This document shows, piece by piece, positions 1 to 12,349 of a stretch of DNA of 64,000 nt. Source of the stretch: Chrysomallon squamiferum (taxonomy: Eukaryota > Mollusca > Gastropoda > Neomphalida > Peltospiridae); the NCBI GenBank assembly GCA_012295275.1, contig CM022668.1, forward strand, positions 6,173,529 to 6,237,528. Reading direction: 5' to 3'. Position 1 is the first letter of the stretch; every line of letters starts with the position of its first letter. Both the position numbers and the translations under genes were made by a program. The notes under the pieces were generated by a model that was not told the DNA's origin, made no database searches, and saw only the letters and a program-made list of their open reading frames with translations.

Positions 1-33
<33 letters not shown>

Positions 34-609
34 GCTGACGATGTTACCGTTCGGCCATCAAGACAACCTTAGAAAGAGTTGCCCAATAACCGAGGTAATC
101 ATCGCTTCCCACGAAGCTCGCCGTTCTTTGTCTTTCGTCATTTTAGCGTGCATGTATATGGCGGCATTTAAATGTTTTGTGACAGTATAATGTTCCTTTC
201 ATGCTTAGTTGTGAGGGTTGAAAGATAAACCAAACCAGTCACATAATAAAATAAAAGTACAGTTTAAGGAATTGTATTAAACCAAATGTACGTGAAACTG
301 ATGGAGAGATGATGTATAATACTGATTTTTCAACAAAAAATAAAAAGTAAAAAGATTAGAGTAAAAAGAAATAACAATATGATAGAATAGATTATTGTTA
401 TTACTACTATTACTACTAATACTACTAATACTACTATTTTAAATCTGTTTTATTGTCATTTTTACTTGGAGACTTTTTTTTACATAAGTTCATTACATTA
501 AGGATAATTTTCAATTCATTTCCATTTCTGTAGACAGTTATACATAATTATTATAATTACATTTAATAAATCTTTATTTTATTCAGGACAAGGCGATCCA
601 AGTTTTATG

Positions 610-698
<89 letters not shown>

Positions 699-1757
699 GT
701 AATCTTTAAAATAACAGGAAAAAGACAACAACAAACCCAACAATAACAAAAACTAAAAAGCAATCAAAAGAGGGGAAAATGATATTAGGCTATTCTCATT
801 TACTTAAATAAATAAAATAAAAAAAAAAAAAAAAATAAAAATAAAGTAAAATAAAATAAAATAAAATAAAGTAAAATAAAATAAAATAAAAAATAAAATA
901 AAATAAAATAAAATAAAATAAAAGAAATACTAGTACTACTACTACTACTACTAATACTAATATTACTAATATTACAAAAACTAATATTTTAGTAAAATGT
1001 CTGTTTTCTAGCTCTTTTCAGCTGTAAACAAAAACTTTATGTAACTTAGTTCTTGTACTACAACAGTAATTTCAAACTCAGTACAATAGACTACTGTACA
1101 TAATAGACTATTGTACACACCGTACTACTGTATGCACCAGAGATTACAGATCTTTGTTATTATTGCTTTTATTTATTTATTATTAATATTTTTAAAATTT
1201 TAATTAAATAGCCAGAAGGAGAAATGAAAAATAAAGTAAAGAAAAATGAAATATTGAAATTGTAAATTCTGTTTTGTCATAGTAAAGGTTTTGTAATATT
1301 AATGGAAGTGATCAGTGCTTAGTGATAGAGAAAAAGTTTGAGCGATAAAATACTTGCTATTTACAAATATATATCATGTGTGTGTGTTTGTGTGTCTGTG
1401 TGTGTGTATTAGCATATATATAGTTAATTTCTTTGGTTTTAAAAGTTATTTAGAATTGCAGGTTAAAAGAAATAACTGGTTACTGCCTTAAGATATCATC
1501 TTTATTTTGGTCAAGTTGAATGGCTCGGTAAAGCCTCGCTGCATTTGGCATTCTAATCTTCGCAGGACAATAATATTAGACAGTAACTAGTTACCGCCCT
1601 GCACACAAATATAAAACCTCTATTCCTCTATAAATGAAAATCTAAAATGACTGTCATATAATATTAATAGATAGAGAGACAAACAGATCGACAGATATGT
1701 AAATATATCGATACACACAGATGCTGCAGATCAATACATAACAGTAAACTAGACACT
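1..1757. other. Repeat-rich intergenic DNA upstream of copy A
   Basis: No gene is supported here. It begins inside a CT microsatellite (1-29). A dispersed repeat follows (about 30-165) that recurs next to the CT tract at 21.7-21.9 kb. A second dispersed block (about 158-330, containing ATGGCGGCATTTAAATG-like sequence) recurs at 46.55-46.72 kb and, inverted, at 57.80-57.94 kb. An ATT tract covers 611-698 and AAAAT-type pentanucleotide repeats cover about 800-925. From about 1440 the sequence matches the upstream flank of the other gene copies. Confidence 0.7.
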
Positions 1758-2003
1758 TAGCGATCGTTATGTTAATTCGCTGCGTCTGTATGAATCTTTA
1801 ATTCTTCACCAGTCAAAACAGACAAAATAGCCAATATGCAACAAGATGAACAAACGCCTATTTCAGAAGTTTTACGAATAATTACTCTGAAGTCAGAAAT
1901 CAAAGATGCAATGCAGATAACAGAAGGAACGTAGTATTTGAACCATAAGAAGACAACGGGATTCAATACATTTGTTATTTTAAGATTCTTACAAAGATTA
2001 AAA
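1758..2003 (+). promoter_or_regulatory. Conserved 5' flank of copy A (putative promoter/5'UTR)
   Basis: A block immediately before exon 1 is shared with the flanks of copies B, C, D, G and the 8.1-kb remnant. Landmarks are GCGATCGTTA near 1760, TCGCTGCGTCTGTATGAAT, TTAATTCTTCACCAGTCAAAA, and a CCAAT pentamer at 1831. Conservation between paralogs plus its position suggests core promoter and 5'UTR. Recent duplication alone could also explain the similarity, and no transcription start can be fixed. Confidence 0.4.
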
Positions 2004-3001
2004 ATGAAATTTCCTGGAATTTATATCTTATTCTTTAATCACGTGATAGGTGTGATACATCGAGACATGGAATTTCGAAACCACGTCATGACCACGACGT
2101 CTCAGTCGTCGTTGTATGACTGTTCTGCTGCCTGTGTAGCTGATATGTGTTGTAAATCTTTTAACTTCTTCACGTCTACCCTGGAGTGTCAACTCAACTA
2201 CAAAACAAAGGAAGAAAGTTCACAAGATTTTGTCACAAAGAAAGGATCAGTTTACCAAGACAAAAATTCTATAGACAAGGTGAGATGTTTTAGTTTTTGT
2301 TTGTTTTTATATAACTTCTACTACTACTACTGCTACTGCTACTAGTATACTTACTGCTATTGTTACTACTACTTCTGTTACCATTAGTAATTACTTTTAC
2401 TACTACTGTTACCACAACTACTATTGTTATCGTTGCTTCTGTTACAGCAACCACATTTCCATCACAACAACTACTATTAATACTGCTACTACTACCAGAA
2501 CTACTATAACAACTCTTTTATTATTATTATTACGATTGCTACTACTACTGTTATTGTTACTATGAATAAAACTACTACAACTAATACTGTAGTGTTAATA
2601 TTACTATTTATACACCTATGGCTATTATTTTACTACTGCTAGTAGTTGATTTATTTATTTATTTATTTTTATATTTATATTTATTTTTTTTTTTTTATTT
2701 TTATTTATTATTATTATTATGATTATGATTTTTTTTTTTTTTTTTGTGATTTGCAGACTTTATCTGGAATTTGTGGTACGGACGTCTGTCTGTCTTACCA
2801 GAAATGTCAAACTGTACGTGTGCATGCTGCGAAATGTGTATCACGTGACAGTGACGTAACACCATCAGCTGCACAACGCTCCACACGTAAATCTAATTTA
2901 GACAAAACACTGATAGATACATTTATTTTGTTTTCTTTCTGGATGAACCAATAACTTAGCCTTCTGAAAGTGTTCATACATAGAAACCTAAATATGTATG
3001 A

Positions 3002-3056
<55 letters not shown>

Positions 3057-4041
3057 AAAGCAATTAACAACAATATAAAGCAATACTATCAAAGTTTATA
3101 ATTAAATTATGTTATTACTTTTCCTCTAATTAACAGATTTTAATATTGGTTCATATTAAATAAGAAAATGTAGAATTGCATATTCTTCATAGGTTATGTT
3201 CCTGATGTGATGCGAAACTGCTATGACGTCATGATGACGTTTCCATGCTCTGGACATGCTTTGTTGAAGTCATCTCAGGTTAACAACGTGCCAGCGTTTT
3301 GTGATATGTCAACTCTTAACGGTGAATGGTTGGTTAGTAGGAACGAGTCATTTTATAGTTATTTCATTTTATTAATTTATTATTAATTCGATATTCATCT
3401 ATTCATTCGTTCGTTCATTTATTTATTCATATCTTTTTTATTATTGTAACTTTATTCGTTTCCATTAGAAAAATTATATGTAAATGAATACAAACATACA
3501 TACATACATAGAAACTTATCTACGTCCATTTGTGTACATACATAGATACATAGAGATATATATATATATATATATACATATACGTGCATTTATGTCTTAT
3601 ACAAATGTATACGTTATACAACGACGGATGGACGGATCTACAGATTATATGTAAATGAATACAAACATACATACATAGGTACATACAAATATGTATACAT
3701 ATATGCATACATACATAAAACGCACATACATACATACATACACACATACCTCCTTACTTACCTACGTCCATTTGTGTCTTAAACTAATGTGCAGATTATA
3801 CAAAGACGGATGGACGGATCTACAGACTTCTACAGAACATGGCAGGAATACAAGGAAGGATTTGGAGATGTAGAAAGAGAATACTGGTTGGGTAAGAAAT
3901 TGTTTGCTAATTCATGAGATGCATCTATCAGGTAACTGTGACAAATAACTTTTGTGTTTTATGTTCAAAGAAAAATGATAGTTGAATGTAAAGTCTTAGA
4001 ATATTATTATTTTTCTTCTTCTTCTTCTTCTTCTTCTTCTT

Positions 4042-4107
<66 letters not shown>

Positions 4108-5059
4108 GCTGTTGTTCAGGAAACGAGAACATCTACAAGATAACAAGTAAACAGGAATACGAGCTACGTGTTGATCTAGAAGACTTTGAAGGAAACAAAA
4201 GTTACGCGATGTACTCGACATTTTCACTGGGTAGTGAGGCGGAGAACTACACTCTACACATTGGATCTTACAGCGGAAACGCAGGTTGGTCTGGCAACAA
4301 GCTAAAACAGACTGAATGAATATATATATATATATATATATATACATATGTTTATGTTTGTCTATATGTGTCTATATGGAGGTATGTCTGTAAGAAAACG
4401 TGTGCCTGTCTGTCTGTGTCTATGTGTGTATGTGTGTATGTGTATATTTGAATTTGTTTTCTGTCTCAGCATATATCTCTATATATAAGTATTTCTATGT
4501 CACTTTGTTTGTTTGTACGTACGTCTGTCATTTGTTTATCCGTGTGGCTTGGATTATAACTGGGATTCTGTGTTAATGTATTTATTCATGTGTGCTTGTA
4601 TCTCTGTGTGGGGCCGTATATATAAAAGTGTGAGTGATTCTGTATGTTAAAGATGGTATTTTAAGTCGTCGTACTTTAAGGTATGAGTCGTTTTTGCCAA
4701 AAAATGAAAAAAAATTTCGTACGAAGATTGCTCTTGCTATTATTTAGTAATAATAATGGTAATTTGCAATTATACTTTTTTCCCGTTCCAAAGGTGACTC
4801 ACTTGCCTGGCACAATGCTCGGTCTTTTACAACTAAGGATAAGGATCAGGATACGTATTCTGCAAACTGTGCCGAAAAGTTTCATGGAGCGTGGTGGTAC
4901 AGACACTGTCACAGTTCGAATCTAAACGGCTTGTACCTGGAAGGCCTTACTAAGGTATACGCGAAAGGAGTTACATGGAGTTCGTGGACAGGCCAGTTCT
5001 ACTCCTTGAAGAGAACTGAAATGAAAATAAGACCACTTTTTGTCTCGAAAATAAGCTAG
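2004..5059 (+). CDS. Copy A: secreted PAN-like / fibrinogen-related lectin, six exons
   Basis: Exons: 2004-2279, 2757-2886, 3193-3332, 3795-3891, 4120-4284, 4794-5059. All junctions are GT-AG and the phases agree, giving 357 residues. Residues 1-18 form a hydrophobic leader ([10 protein letters not shown]...). Residues 20-92 are PAN/apple-like, with Cys spaced C-x3-C-x4-CC then SFNF and ECQLN. Residues 93-135 hold four Cys. Residues about 143-357 are a full FRe[55 protein letters not shown], the calcium-type D285-K-D287-Q-D289, [17 protein letters not shown] and [12 protein letters not shown]. The start is the Met shared by all copies. Compared with the others, one extra T near 5040 replaces the usual LLSGK ending with LFVSKIS. 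The likely role is extracellular glycan or acetyl-group binding (family inference). Ficolin-, techylectin- and angiopoietin-like labels would all describe the same fold. Confidence 0.85.
3007..3051. repeat. (TA)n microsatellite in intron 2 of copy A
   Basis: Uninterrupted TA dinucleotides. The other + copies lack a tract of this length at the same place. Confidence 0.9.
4014..4107 (+). repeat. (TTC)n-(TTA)n tract abutting the exon 5 acceptor of copy A
   Basis: About 18 TTC units are followed by about 12 TTA units, ending roughly 10 bp before the exon 5 AG. All copies carry a version in intron 4 with different lengths (13325-13385, 17028-17135, 31460-31545, and inverted near 48120-48195 and 60930-61075). 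The tract forms the polypyrimidine region of the exon 5 acceptor. Confidence 0.8.
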
Positions 5060-5369
5060 TCTTTGTCTGGAAAATAGAACCAGGTTTCTCTGGAAAATAA
5101 ACCAGTGTATTGTTGAAGATAGAGAAAATTACGTATTGAAGTTAAGATCAGATTAGCTTTGAAGATAAATTTCATATTCTTCGTTTAAGTCTTCTACAGG
5201 CTTTAATATTTCTAGACGGAATGAAGACGTTTATTTCATTTCTTTAAAATTCTGTATGTAAGTTTCTGATTGTTTATTTATTATTTTTTTTTTTTACACG
5301 TGTGTCCATTTGTTTCGTTTTTGATTAGAGGGACTAATTTTTAATGAGCTACTGTTTTTCGACATTTTA

Positions 5370-5375
5370 AATAAA
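5370..5375 (+). terminator. Candidate poly(A) signal, copy A
   Basis: AATAAA followed by a T/G-rich stretch (ATTGTTGTGAATTTTTT). The same arrangement lies about 290-310 bp after the stop codons of copies C, D and G, which makes it a better candidate than the nearer AATAAA at 5096. Confidence 0.45.
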
Positions 5376-5625
5376 AACATATAATTTCAAATAACTATTG
5401 TTGTGAATTTTTTATCAGTTGATGTTTAGTTTAATAACAGTAATGCTTGGAGTCATAACATTTTGCACACAATGACACAGACAGACATTGACAGAGGCAC
5501 AGAAAGAGACATTGACTCAGAGAAAAGTGAAAAAGAATGAGTGGATAAAGATGGAAAGAAAGGTAAAGAACGATCGATTTTCCTTCATTCGTTCGTTAAT
5601 GGGTTCCTCCATCATACATACATAG

Positions 5626-5656
<31 letters not shown>

Positions 5657-5764
5657 CATACATACATATATAGAAATATATATATATATATATATATATA
5701 AACAGAGAGAGAGACCAGTTCGAAAGCTTTGTTCTAATCATCTAAGGGAAGATTGAGTTTCGGA

Positions 5765-5940
5765 AGAGTTCATCAAACTTTTTTTTAATGGAACATTCTA
5801 TGTAGAACTAGTTAATCAAACTTTGTTCTGATGGTACATTTCAAGTCGTCGGAACAGTTCATCAAGCTTTGTGGTACTGGAACATTTATTAAATTAATTG
5901 GAATATTTCATGTCGGAACATTTGACCTGAGTTTCGAACA
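5765..5940. repeat. GGAACATTTCATCAAACTTT minisatellite, copy A flank
   Basis: Imperfect copies of a roughly 35-40 bp unit containing GGAACATTT, a GTCGGAACA-like core and ATCAAACTTTGTTCT. The same minisatellite follows the remnant at 8.4 kb and copies C, D and G. Confidence 0.65.
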
Positions 5941-6186
5941 ATAGATTATTATTATTTTTATTATTAGTAGTAGTATTAGTATTGTTTTAAATAGAACAGT
6001 ACTAATAACAACTCTAATTACTGTAACAGTAGCAGCAGTAGTAGTAGTAGTAATTGAACAGCAGCAGTGGTAGTAGTAGTAATGGAACAGAAGCAGTAGT
6101 ATTTCTGGTAGCAGTAACAGTAATAGTAATGGTAACTGCTATTGTAGCAGTAACAGTAATAGTAATGGTAATGTTTATTGTAGTAG

Positions 6187-6475
6187 TAGTAAAATAATAG
6201 ATACAGCAGTAGGAATGTTTATGTCTGATAGTAATACTTCCAGTAGTAAAATAATAGTTACAGCAGTAGGAATGATTAGGTCTTATAGTAATACTTCCAG
6301 TAGTAAATTAATAGTTACAGCAGTAGGAATGGTTATGTCTTATAGTAATAGTTCCAGTAGTAAAATAATAGTTTTAGCAGTAGGAATGTGTATATCTTAT
6401 AGTAATACTTCCAGTAGTAAAATAATAGTTATAGCAGTAGGAATATTTATGTCTTCGAATAAAACTTCCAGTAAT
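6187..6475 (+). repeat. 57-bp minisatellite array 1
   Basis: About five tandem 57-bp units, each with TAGTAATACTTCCAGTAG, AAAATAATAGTTATAGCAG and TAGGAATGTTTATGTCT. The length is divisible by three, so one frame stays open (repeating YSNTSSSKIIVIAVGMFM). Neither a start context nor splice signals suggests real coding. Confidence 0.85.
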
Positions 6476-6548
6476 GAGGTGAAATATTACTACCAGAAAC
6501 AGAATTAGCATCACAAAAAACCCCAGTAATAATGATTAGGATAATAAA

Positions 6549-6549
6549 A

Positions 6550-6626
<77 letters not shown>
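6549..6626. repeat. (AAT)n microsatellite
   Basis: Near-perfect AAT trinucleotides directly after the 57-bp array. The same order (57-bp array then AAT tract) recurs at 9.3-10.1 kb. Confidence 0.9.
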
Positions 6627-6627
<1 letters not shown>

Positions 6628-8089
6628 GTCAACATTAATAGTAGTCGTACTGTTGGTATAGCAGATGTAGTAATAACAGTAACAAGAACAACAAGTTTGT
6701 ATTTTACATTCTGTAATCAGTGATCTGTCTTTTTCATTTACATTTATGCTGAAAGTTCGCTGGTGCATGTAAAACAGATATATTATTAAATGCTCGAACA
6801 AAACGAATTTCTGCTTACCAAACACAGTGTTTCTACTTCAAAAGAGGGAGACAAAAAATCACTTTAATATTTTATTATTGTCGTTAGAGGTTGATCTATA
6901 TTGATCTATATTCAAGTAATTATTATTATTATTATTTCTGATTTTTCAATGTATAGCATAATGATATTAATGTGTTTGAACAGATTTTCAGGGGTTTTAA
7001 ATTTATTTTTTCCAGGAATGAACTGTAAGAAAAAAATAAAAAAATAAAAAGTAAAATGATTAGAGAGAAAAAAGAACAATATGGTACAATAGATTCACTG
7101 CTCCATTGATCTGAATACATCTACAGAAACAAAAACATTCAAGTGGCTTTGATATGACAAAAGTCTGACTGCTGCTTGATGTTATATTTATACTAAGAAA
7201 GCAATAAATATTTAATTACGATATAAGTTACAGTGATCATTGTTTCACTACACTGATGATAATCTGTGTACAACGTATTGTGTGCAATTCTAAACAAGAT
7301 CTATTTAATATTTAATTACATCCGTTTGACTGACGACTTCTACTGCTGTGTTTGTTCTGTCATAAAATGATTCCATTTCACTGACTGACTTCTATATTAA
7401 TTGAATTTATTCATCCATTCATTCATTCGTTAGTCCTTCATCAGTGTATTTGTTTTCTATCGATATTTACTTACGTATACATTTTCTGTTTACCTAGATA
7501 CTTATATATTTAGCGACACATCTATCTACCTTTCTATTAATCTATAGATCCATCCATCCATCCATGCATCTATCCATGTGCCTATGTATCTCTCTATTTA
7601 TATGTATATCTCTCTATTCATCTATCTATCAGCTTACTTATATACCCAACTGTATTGCCAGTCTGTGAAAATCCCCCCTCTCTCTCTTTGTATACATACA
7701 CATATTCATATAGATATTTATATAGATACTTACATATATACATAAAATAATTTATCGAAATACATTTAGTTAATTTAATTACTGTTTTTTCAAAAGAAAT
7801 TTAAATAATTAGTATTTCAGGCAAACAGAAATAACTGGTTACTGCTTTAAGATATCACCTTTTTTTTTCGTCAAGATAAATAGCTAACGCAGCTTGGTAA
7901 AGCCTAGCTGCATTTGGTATTCCAACCTTCGCAGTTATCGTCCTGCCCATATATATATGTAGCATATATTCCGTTATAAATGAAAATCTAAAATAACTGT
8001 CAGATAAATAAACAGACAGATCGATAGATATGTAAATATATAGCTGTATCCAGATACAGTACGTAAATTGACGTCAGTAAATTAGACAA

Positions 8090-8366
8090 TTAGCGATCGT
8101 TAAGTCAGTTCGCTGCGTCTGTATGAATGTTTAATTCTTCACCAGTCAAAACAGCCAATAAGCAATCACATAAACAGACGCCTCTCGATGTCGATACGTC
8201 TATTTGTGAAGTATTATAAGAAACCAGTGAACTACGGACAATTAGCCTGAACTCAGAAATCAACGGTTTAACGGAGACAGCTTAAAGAATATAATACTGA
8301 AATCAAAAGAAAGAAAAGTGGATTTATTTTATTTCTTATTTTTAGATTCTTACAAAGATTAAAAAT
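8090..8366 (+). promoter_or_regulatory. Orphan copy of the conserved gene 5' flank
   Basis: Same block as upstream of A, B, C, D and G (TAGCGATCGTTAAGTCAG, TCGCTGCGTCTGTATG, CCAAT at 8155), but leading into a truncated exon 1 rather than a full gene. Confidence 0.45.
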
Positions 8367-8400
8367 GAAATTTTCTGGAATTTATATCTTATTCGTTAAT
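8367..8400 (+). pseudogene. Truncated exon 1 fused to gene 3' flank
   Basis: The first codons of exon 1 are intact (starting [13 protein letters not shown]). After TTCGTTAATC the sequence switches abruptly to DNA normally about 350 bp downstream of the last exon (ATTTTTTATCAATTCATG, then the stretch with CATAACATTTTGCACACAAAC). The entire gene body has therefore been deleted between the leader and the 3' flank. The junction has at most one or two shared bases. Confidence 0.8.
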
Positions 8401-8552
8401 CAATTTTTTATCAATTCATGTTTTATTTAATAGCATTAATGCTTGGGGACATAACATTTTGCACACAAACACACAGACAGACATTGACAGAGACAGAGAT
8501 TCATACATACATAGATTTATGGATGCATTTCCATATACATATATATATATAT

Positions 8553-8701
<149 letters not shown>

Positions 8702-8704
8702 AGT

Positions 8705-8929
8705 TCGAAACATTTCATCAAGCTTTGTTATAATCATCTAACGGAACATTCAGTTCATCAAACATTTTTTTAATGGAACATTTCATGTAGGACTAGTTAA
8801 TCAAACTCTGTTCTGATGGTACATTTCAAATCGTCGGAACAGTTCATCAAACTTTATTCTAACGGAATGTTTCCTAAATCTAATGGAATATTTCAAGTCG
8901 GAACATTTCACCAGAGTATCGTACAATAG

Positions 8930-9011
<82 letters not shown>

Positions 9012-9320
9012 TCAAACAGAACATTACTAATAACAACTGTAATTACTAAAGAAGCAGCAGCAGTGGTAGTAGTAGTAATTGACCAGAAACAGTGGTAGTA
9101 GTAGTAGTAATGGAACAGCAGCAGTGGTAGCAGTAGTAAATGAACAGCAGCAGTGGTAGTAGTAGTAATGGAACAGCAGCAGTGGTAGTATTAGTAATGT
9201 AACAGCAGCAGTGGTAGTAGTAGTAGTAATGGAACAGCAGCAGTGGTAGCAGTAGTAATGGAACAGCAGGAGTAGTATTTCTGGTAACAGTTTTAGTAAT
9301 AGTGACTGCTATTGTAGAGT
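8705..9320. repeat. GGAACATTT minisatellite, ATT/TTG tracts and AGCAGCAGTGG repeats
   Basis: Imperfect GGAACATTTCATCAAAC units run to about 8925. ATT then TTG trinucleotides cover 8930-9010. A roughly 36-bp imperfect repeat with GTAATGGAACAGCAGCAGTGG continues to about 9270. No gene is seen. Confidence 0.7.
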
Positions 9321-9940
9321 AGTAAAATAATAGTTATAGCAGTAGGAATGTTTATGTGTTATAGTAATATTTCAAGTAGTAAAATAATAGTTATGGCAGT
9401 AGGAATGTTTATATCTTATAGTAACACGTCCAGTAGTAAAATAATAGTTATAGCAGTAGGAATGTTTATATCTTATAGTAATACTTCCAGTAGTAAAATA
9501 ATAGTTATAGCAGTAAGAATGGTTATGTCTTATACTAATACTTCCAGTAGTAAAATAATAGTTATACCAGTAAGAATGTTTATATCTTATAGTAATACTT
9601 CCAGTAGTAAAATAATAGTTATAGCAGTAAGAATGTTTATATCTTATAGTAATACTTCCAGTAGTAAAATAATAGTTATAGCAGTAGGAATGTTTATGTC
9701 TTATAGTAATACTTCAAGTAGTAAAATAATAGTTATAGCAGTACGAATGTTTAGGTCTTATAGTAATACTTCCAGTAGTTAAATAATAGTTATAGCAGTA
9801 GCAATGTTTATGATAGTAATACTTCCAGTAGTAAAATAATAGTTATAGCAGTAGCAATGTTTATGTCTTATAGTAATACTTCCAGTAGTGAAATAATAGT
9901 TATAGCAGTAGGAATGTTTATGTCTTGGAATAAAACTTCC
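9316..9940 (+). repeat. 57-bp minisatellite array 2
   Basis: About 11 units of the same 57-bp repeat as array 1. One frame stays open across about seven to eight units and is then closed by a TAA created by a G-to-T change at 9780. It sits in duplicated intergenic DNA. Confidence 0.85.
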
Positions 9941-10008
9941 AGTAATGAGGTCAAATATTACTACCAGAAACAGGATTAGTAGCAATAAAAACAGTAATAA
10001 TGATTAGG

Positions 10009-10025
10009 ATGATAAATAATAATAA

Positions 10026-10085
<60 letters not shown>

Positions 10086-11426
10086 GTCAACATTAACAGT
10101 ATTCATGCTGTTGGTGCATGTAAAACAGATATATTATTAAATGCACTTACAAAACGAATTTGTCCTGATCAAATCTGTGTGTGTACTTAAAAAGGTAGAC
10201 AAGAAACCACTTTTATTATTGACCTGAGAGGTTGATCTATATTGATCTTTATTGAAGTGATTATTATTCTTATTCTTACTGATTTATCAATGTATAGCAT
10301 AATGATATTAAAGAGTGTAACAGATTTTCAGAGATTTTAAATTAATTTTTTACAGGAATGAACTGTAATAAAATGTAAAAATAAAAATTAAAAAGATTAG
10401 AGAAAAAAAGAAAACAATATGGTACAATAGTAGTAATCTAAACAACAACAAACCCAACAATAACAAAACATAAAAAGCAATCAAAACGGAAAAATAAAAT
10501 ATAATATCATAAATTTAAATTAAATTAAAATTAAATAAATAAATGAATACTACTACTATTAGTAATACTAATATTACTAAATCAACTAATAATAGTATTT
10601 TAGATTGTACCTTTCACTTTACAAAATCCGATAGAATGATATTGAAAACAGTTTTGTAATTATGGAAAACATTTCTTGAGGAATCCGGATTCACCAGGGC
10701 GTTACCTTTCATCCTTTTTGTTTATTCAGAATTCATGAGAACTGCTTAATACTGCATGAAGATACTTAAACTTTTCAATCCATTACTTTAGAAACAAGCA
10801 CCTACATTGATCTGAGTACATCTACAGAAACAAAAGCAGTGAAACGGCTTTGATATGATAAAAGTCTGACTGCTTGATATTATTTTTATACTAAGAAAGC
10901 AATAAAGATTTAATTACGATATCAGATACATGGATTATGGTTTCTCTGCAGTGATCATAATCTGTGTACAACATATTGTGTACAGTTCTAAACAAGATTT
11001 ATTTAATATTTAATTACTCCTGTATTTGTTCTGTCATAAAACGATCCGATTTCACTGACTGAATTCTATATTAATTGAATTTATTCATCCTACCTTTCAT
11101 TCATTCATTTATTCATTTATCAGTGTATCAGTGTTTAGTTTCGTATCTATCGATATTTACATATCTATACATTTTCTGTTTACCTAGATACTTAAATATT
11201 TAGCGACACATCTGTCTACCTTTCCATTAATATACATTAATCCGTCCATCCATACATACATCTTCCATGCGCCTATGTATCTCTGTGTTTATCTGTATAT
11301 CTCTTTATGCATCTATATGCTATCTTTTTTATATATCTAACTGTATTGCCAGTCTGTACAATTCCTCTCTATCTGTCTATCTGTATTCATATACATATTC
11401 ATATAGATTTTCATATCCAAGAATAG
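10009..11426. other. Intergenic DNA before copy B
   Basis: AAT tract (10027-10084), then the conserved intergenic block with TGTAAAACAGATATATTATTAAATGC. A roughly 100-bp segment at 10.60-10.75 kb resembles sequence at 50.48-50.58 kb. CATT/TATC-rich DNA follows. No gene is recognised. Confidence 0.6.
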
Positions 11427-11693
11427 ACACTTAAAGATCGTCAAGTCAGTTCGCTGCGTTTCTATGAATATTTAATTCTCCACCGATCAAAACGGGTAAA
11501 ATAGTCAATAAGCAGACACCTCCCATGACGATACGTCTATTTCAGAAGTTTTCTAACAACCAGAGAACAATTACTCTAAACGCAGAAGTCAACGGTTTAA
11601 CAGAGACAGCGGAACGAACGTAATATTCGAATCATAAGAAAGAAAACTTGATTTATTTTATTTGTTATTTTAAGATTCTTACAAATATTAAAA
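11427..11693 (+). promoter_or_regulatory. Conserved 5' flank of copy B
   Basis: Homologous to the block before the other copies but more diverged: AAGATCGTCAAGTCAG replaces GCGATCGTTAAGTCAG, and the CCAAT is changed to TCAAT (AGTCAATAAGC). Confidence 0.35.
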
Positions 11694-12234
11694 ATGAAAT
11701 TTTCTGGATTTTATATCTTATTCGTTAATCACGTCATAGGTGTGATACATCGAGACATGGAATTTCGAAACCACGTCATGACCACGACGTCTCCATCGTC
11801 GCTGTACGACTGTTCTGCTGCCTGTGTAGCTGATATGTGTTGTAAATCTTTTAACTTCTTCACGTCTACCCTGGAGTGTCAACTCAACTACAAAACAGAG
11901 GAAGAAAGTTCACAAGATTTTGTCACAAAGAAAGGATCAGTTTACCAAGACAAAGATTCTATAGACAAAGTGAGATATTTTAATTTTGTGCTTATTTTTA
12001 TACATCTTCTACTGTTATTGCTGCTTCTATTACAGGTACCACAGTTCCACCACAACTACTACTATTAATACTGTTGTATTACCGGAACTACTACAAAATT
12101 ATTTTATCACTATTGTTACGATTGCTACTACTACTGTTATTGTTACTATTAGTAAAGCTACTACAACTAATACTGCATTGTTAATATTACTATAGATACA
12201 CCTATGACTATTATTTTACTACTACTAACAGTAT

Positions 12235-12269
<35 letters not shown>

Positions 12270-12280
12270 TATTTATTTTA

Positions 12281-12349
<69 letters not shown>

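Larger units (their letters stand above)
5060..8089. other. 3' flank of copy A and intergenic DNA
   Basis: No gene is supported. AATAAA occurs at 5096-5101 and at 5370-5375; the second sits in a context conserved downstream of C, D and G. Next come the GGAACATTT minisatellite (about 5765-5940), GTAGTAGCAG-rich DNA, a 57-bp minisatellite (about 6187-6475), an AAT tract (6549-6626), and a unique-looking block (6630-7400) that recurs near 19.7-19.9, 50.5-50.9 and 56.3-56.5 kb. CATC/TATC-rich DNA leads into the next upstream block. Confidence 0.65.

Noticed and set aside
6447-6825. Poly-Asn, poly-Leu and poly-Ile ORFs
   Set aside because: Translations of AAT/ATT tracts; the same applies at 19444-20288, 54499-54920, 56484-56826 and 60811-61017 outside the real exons.
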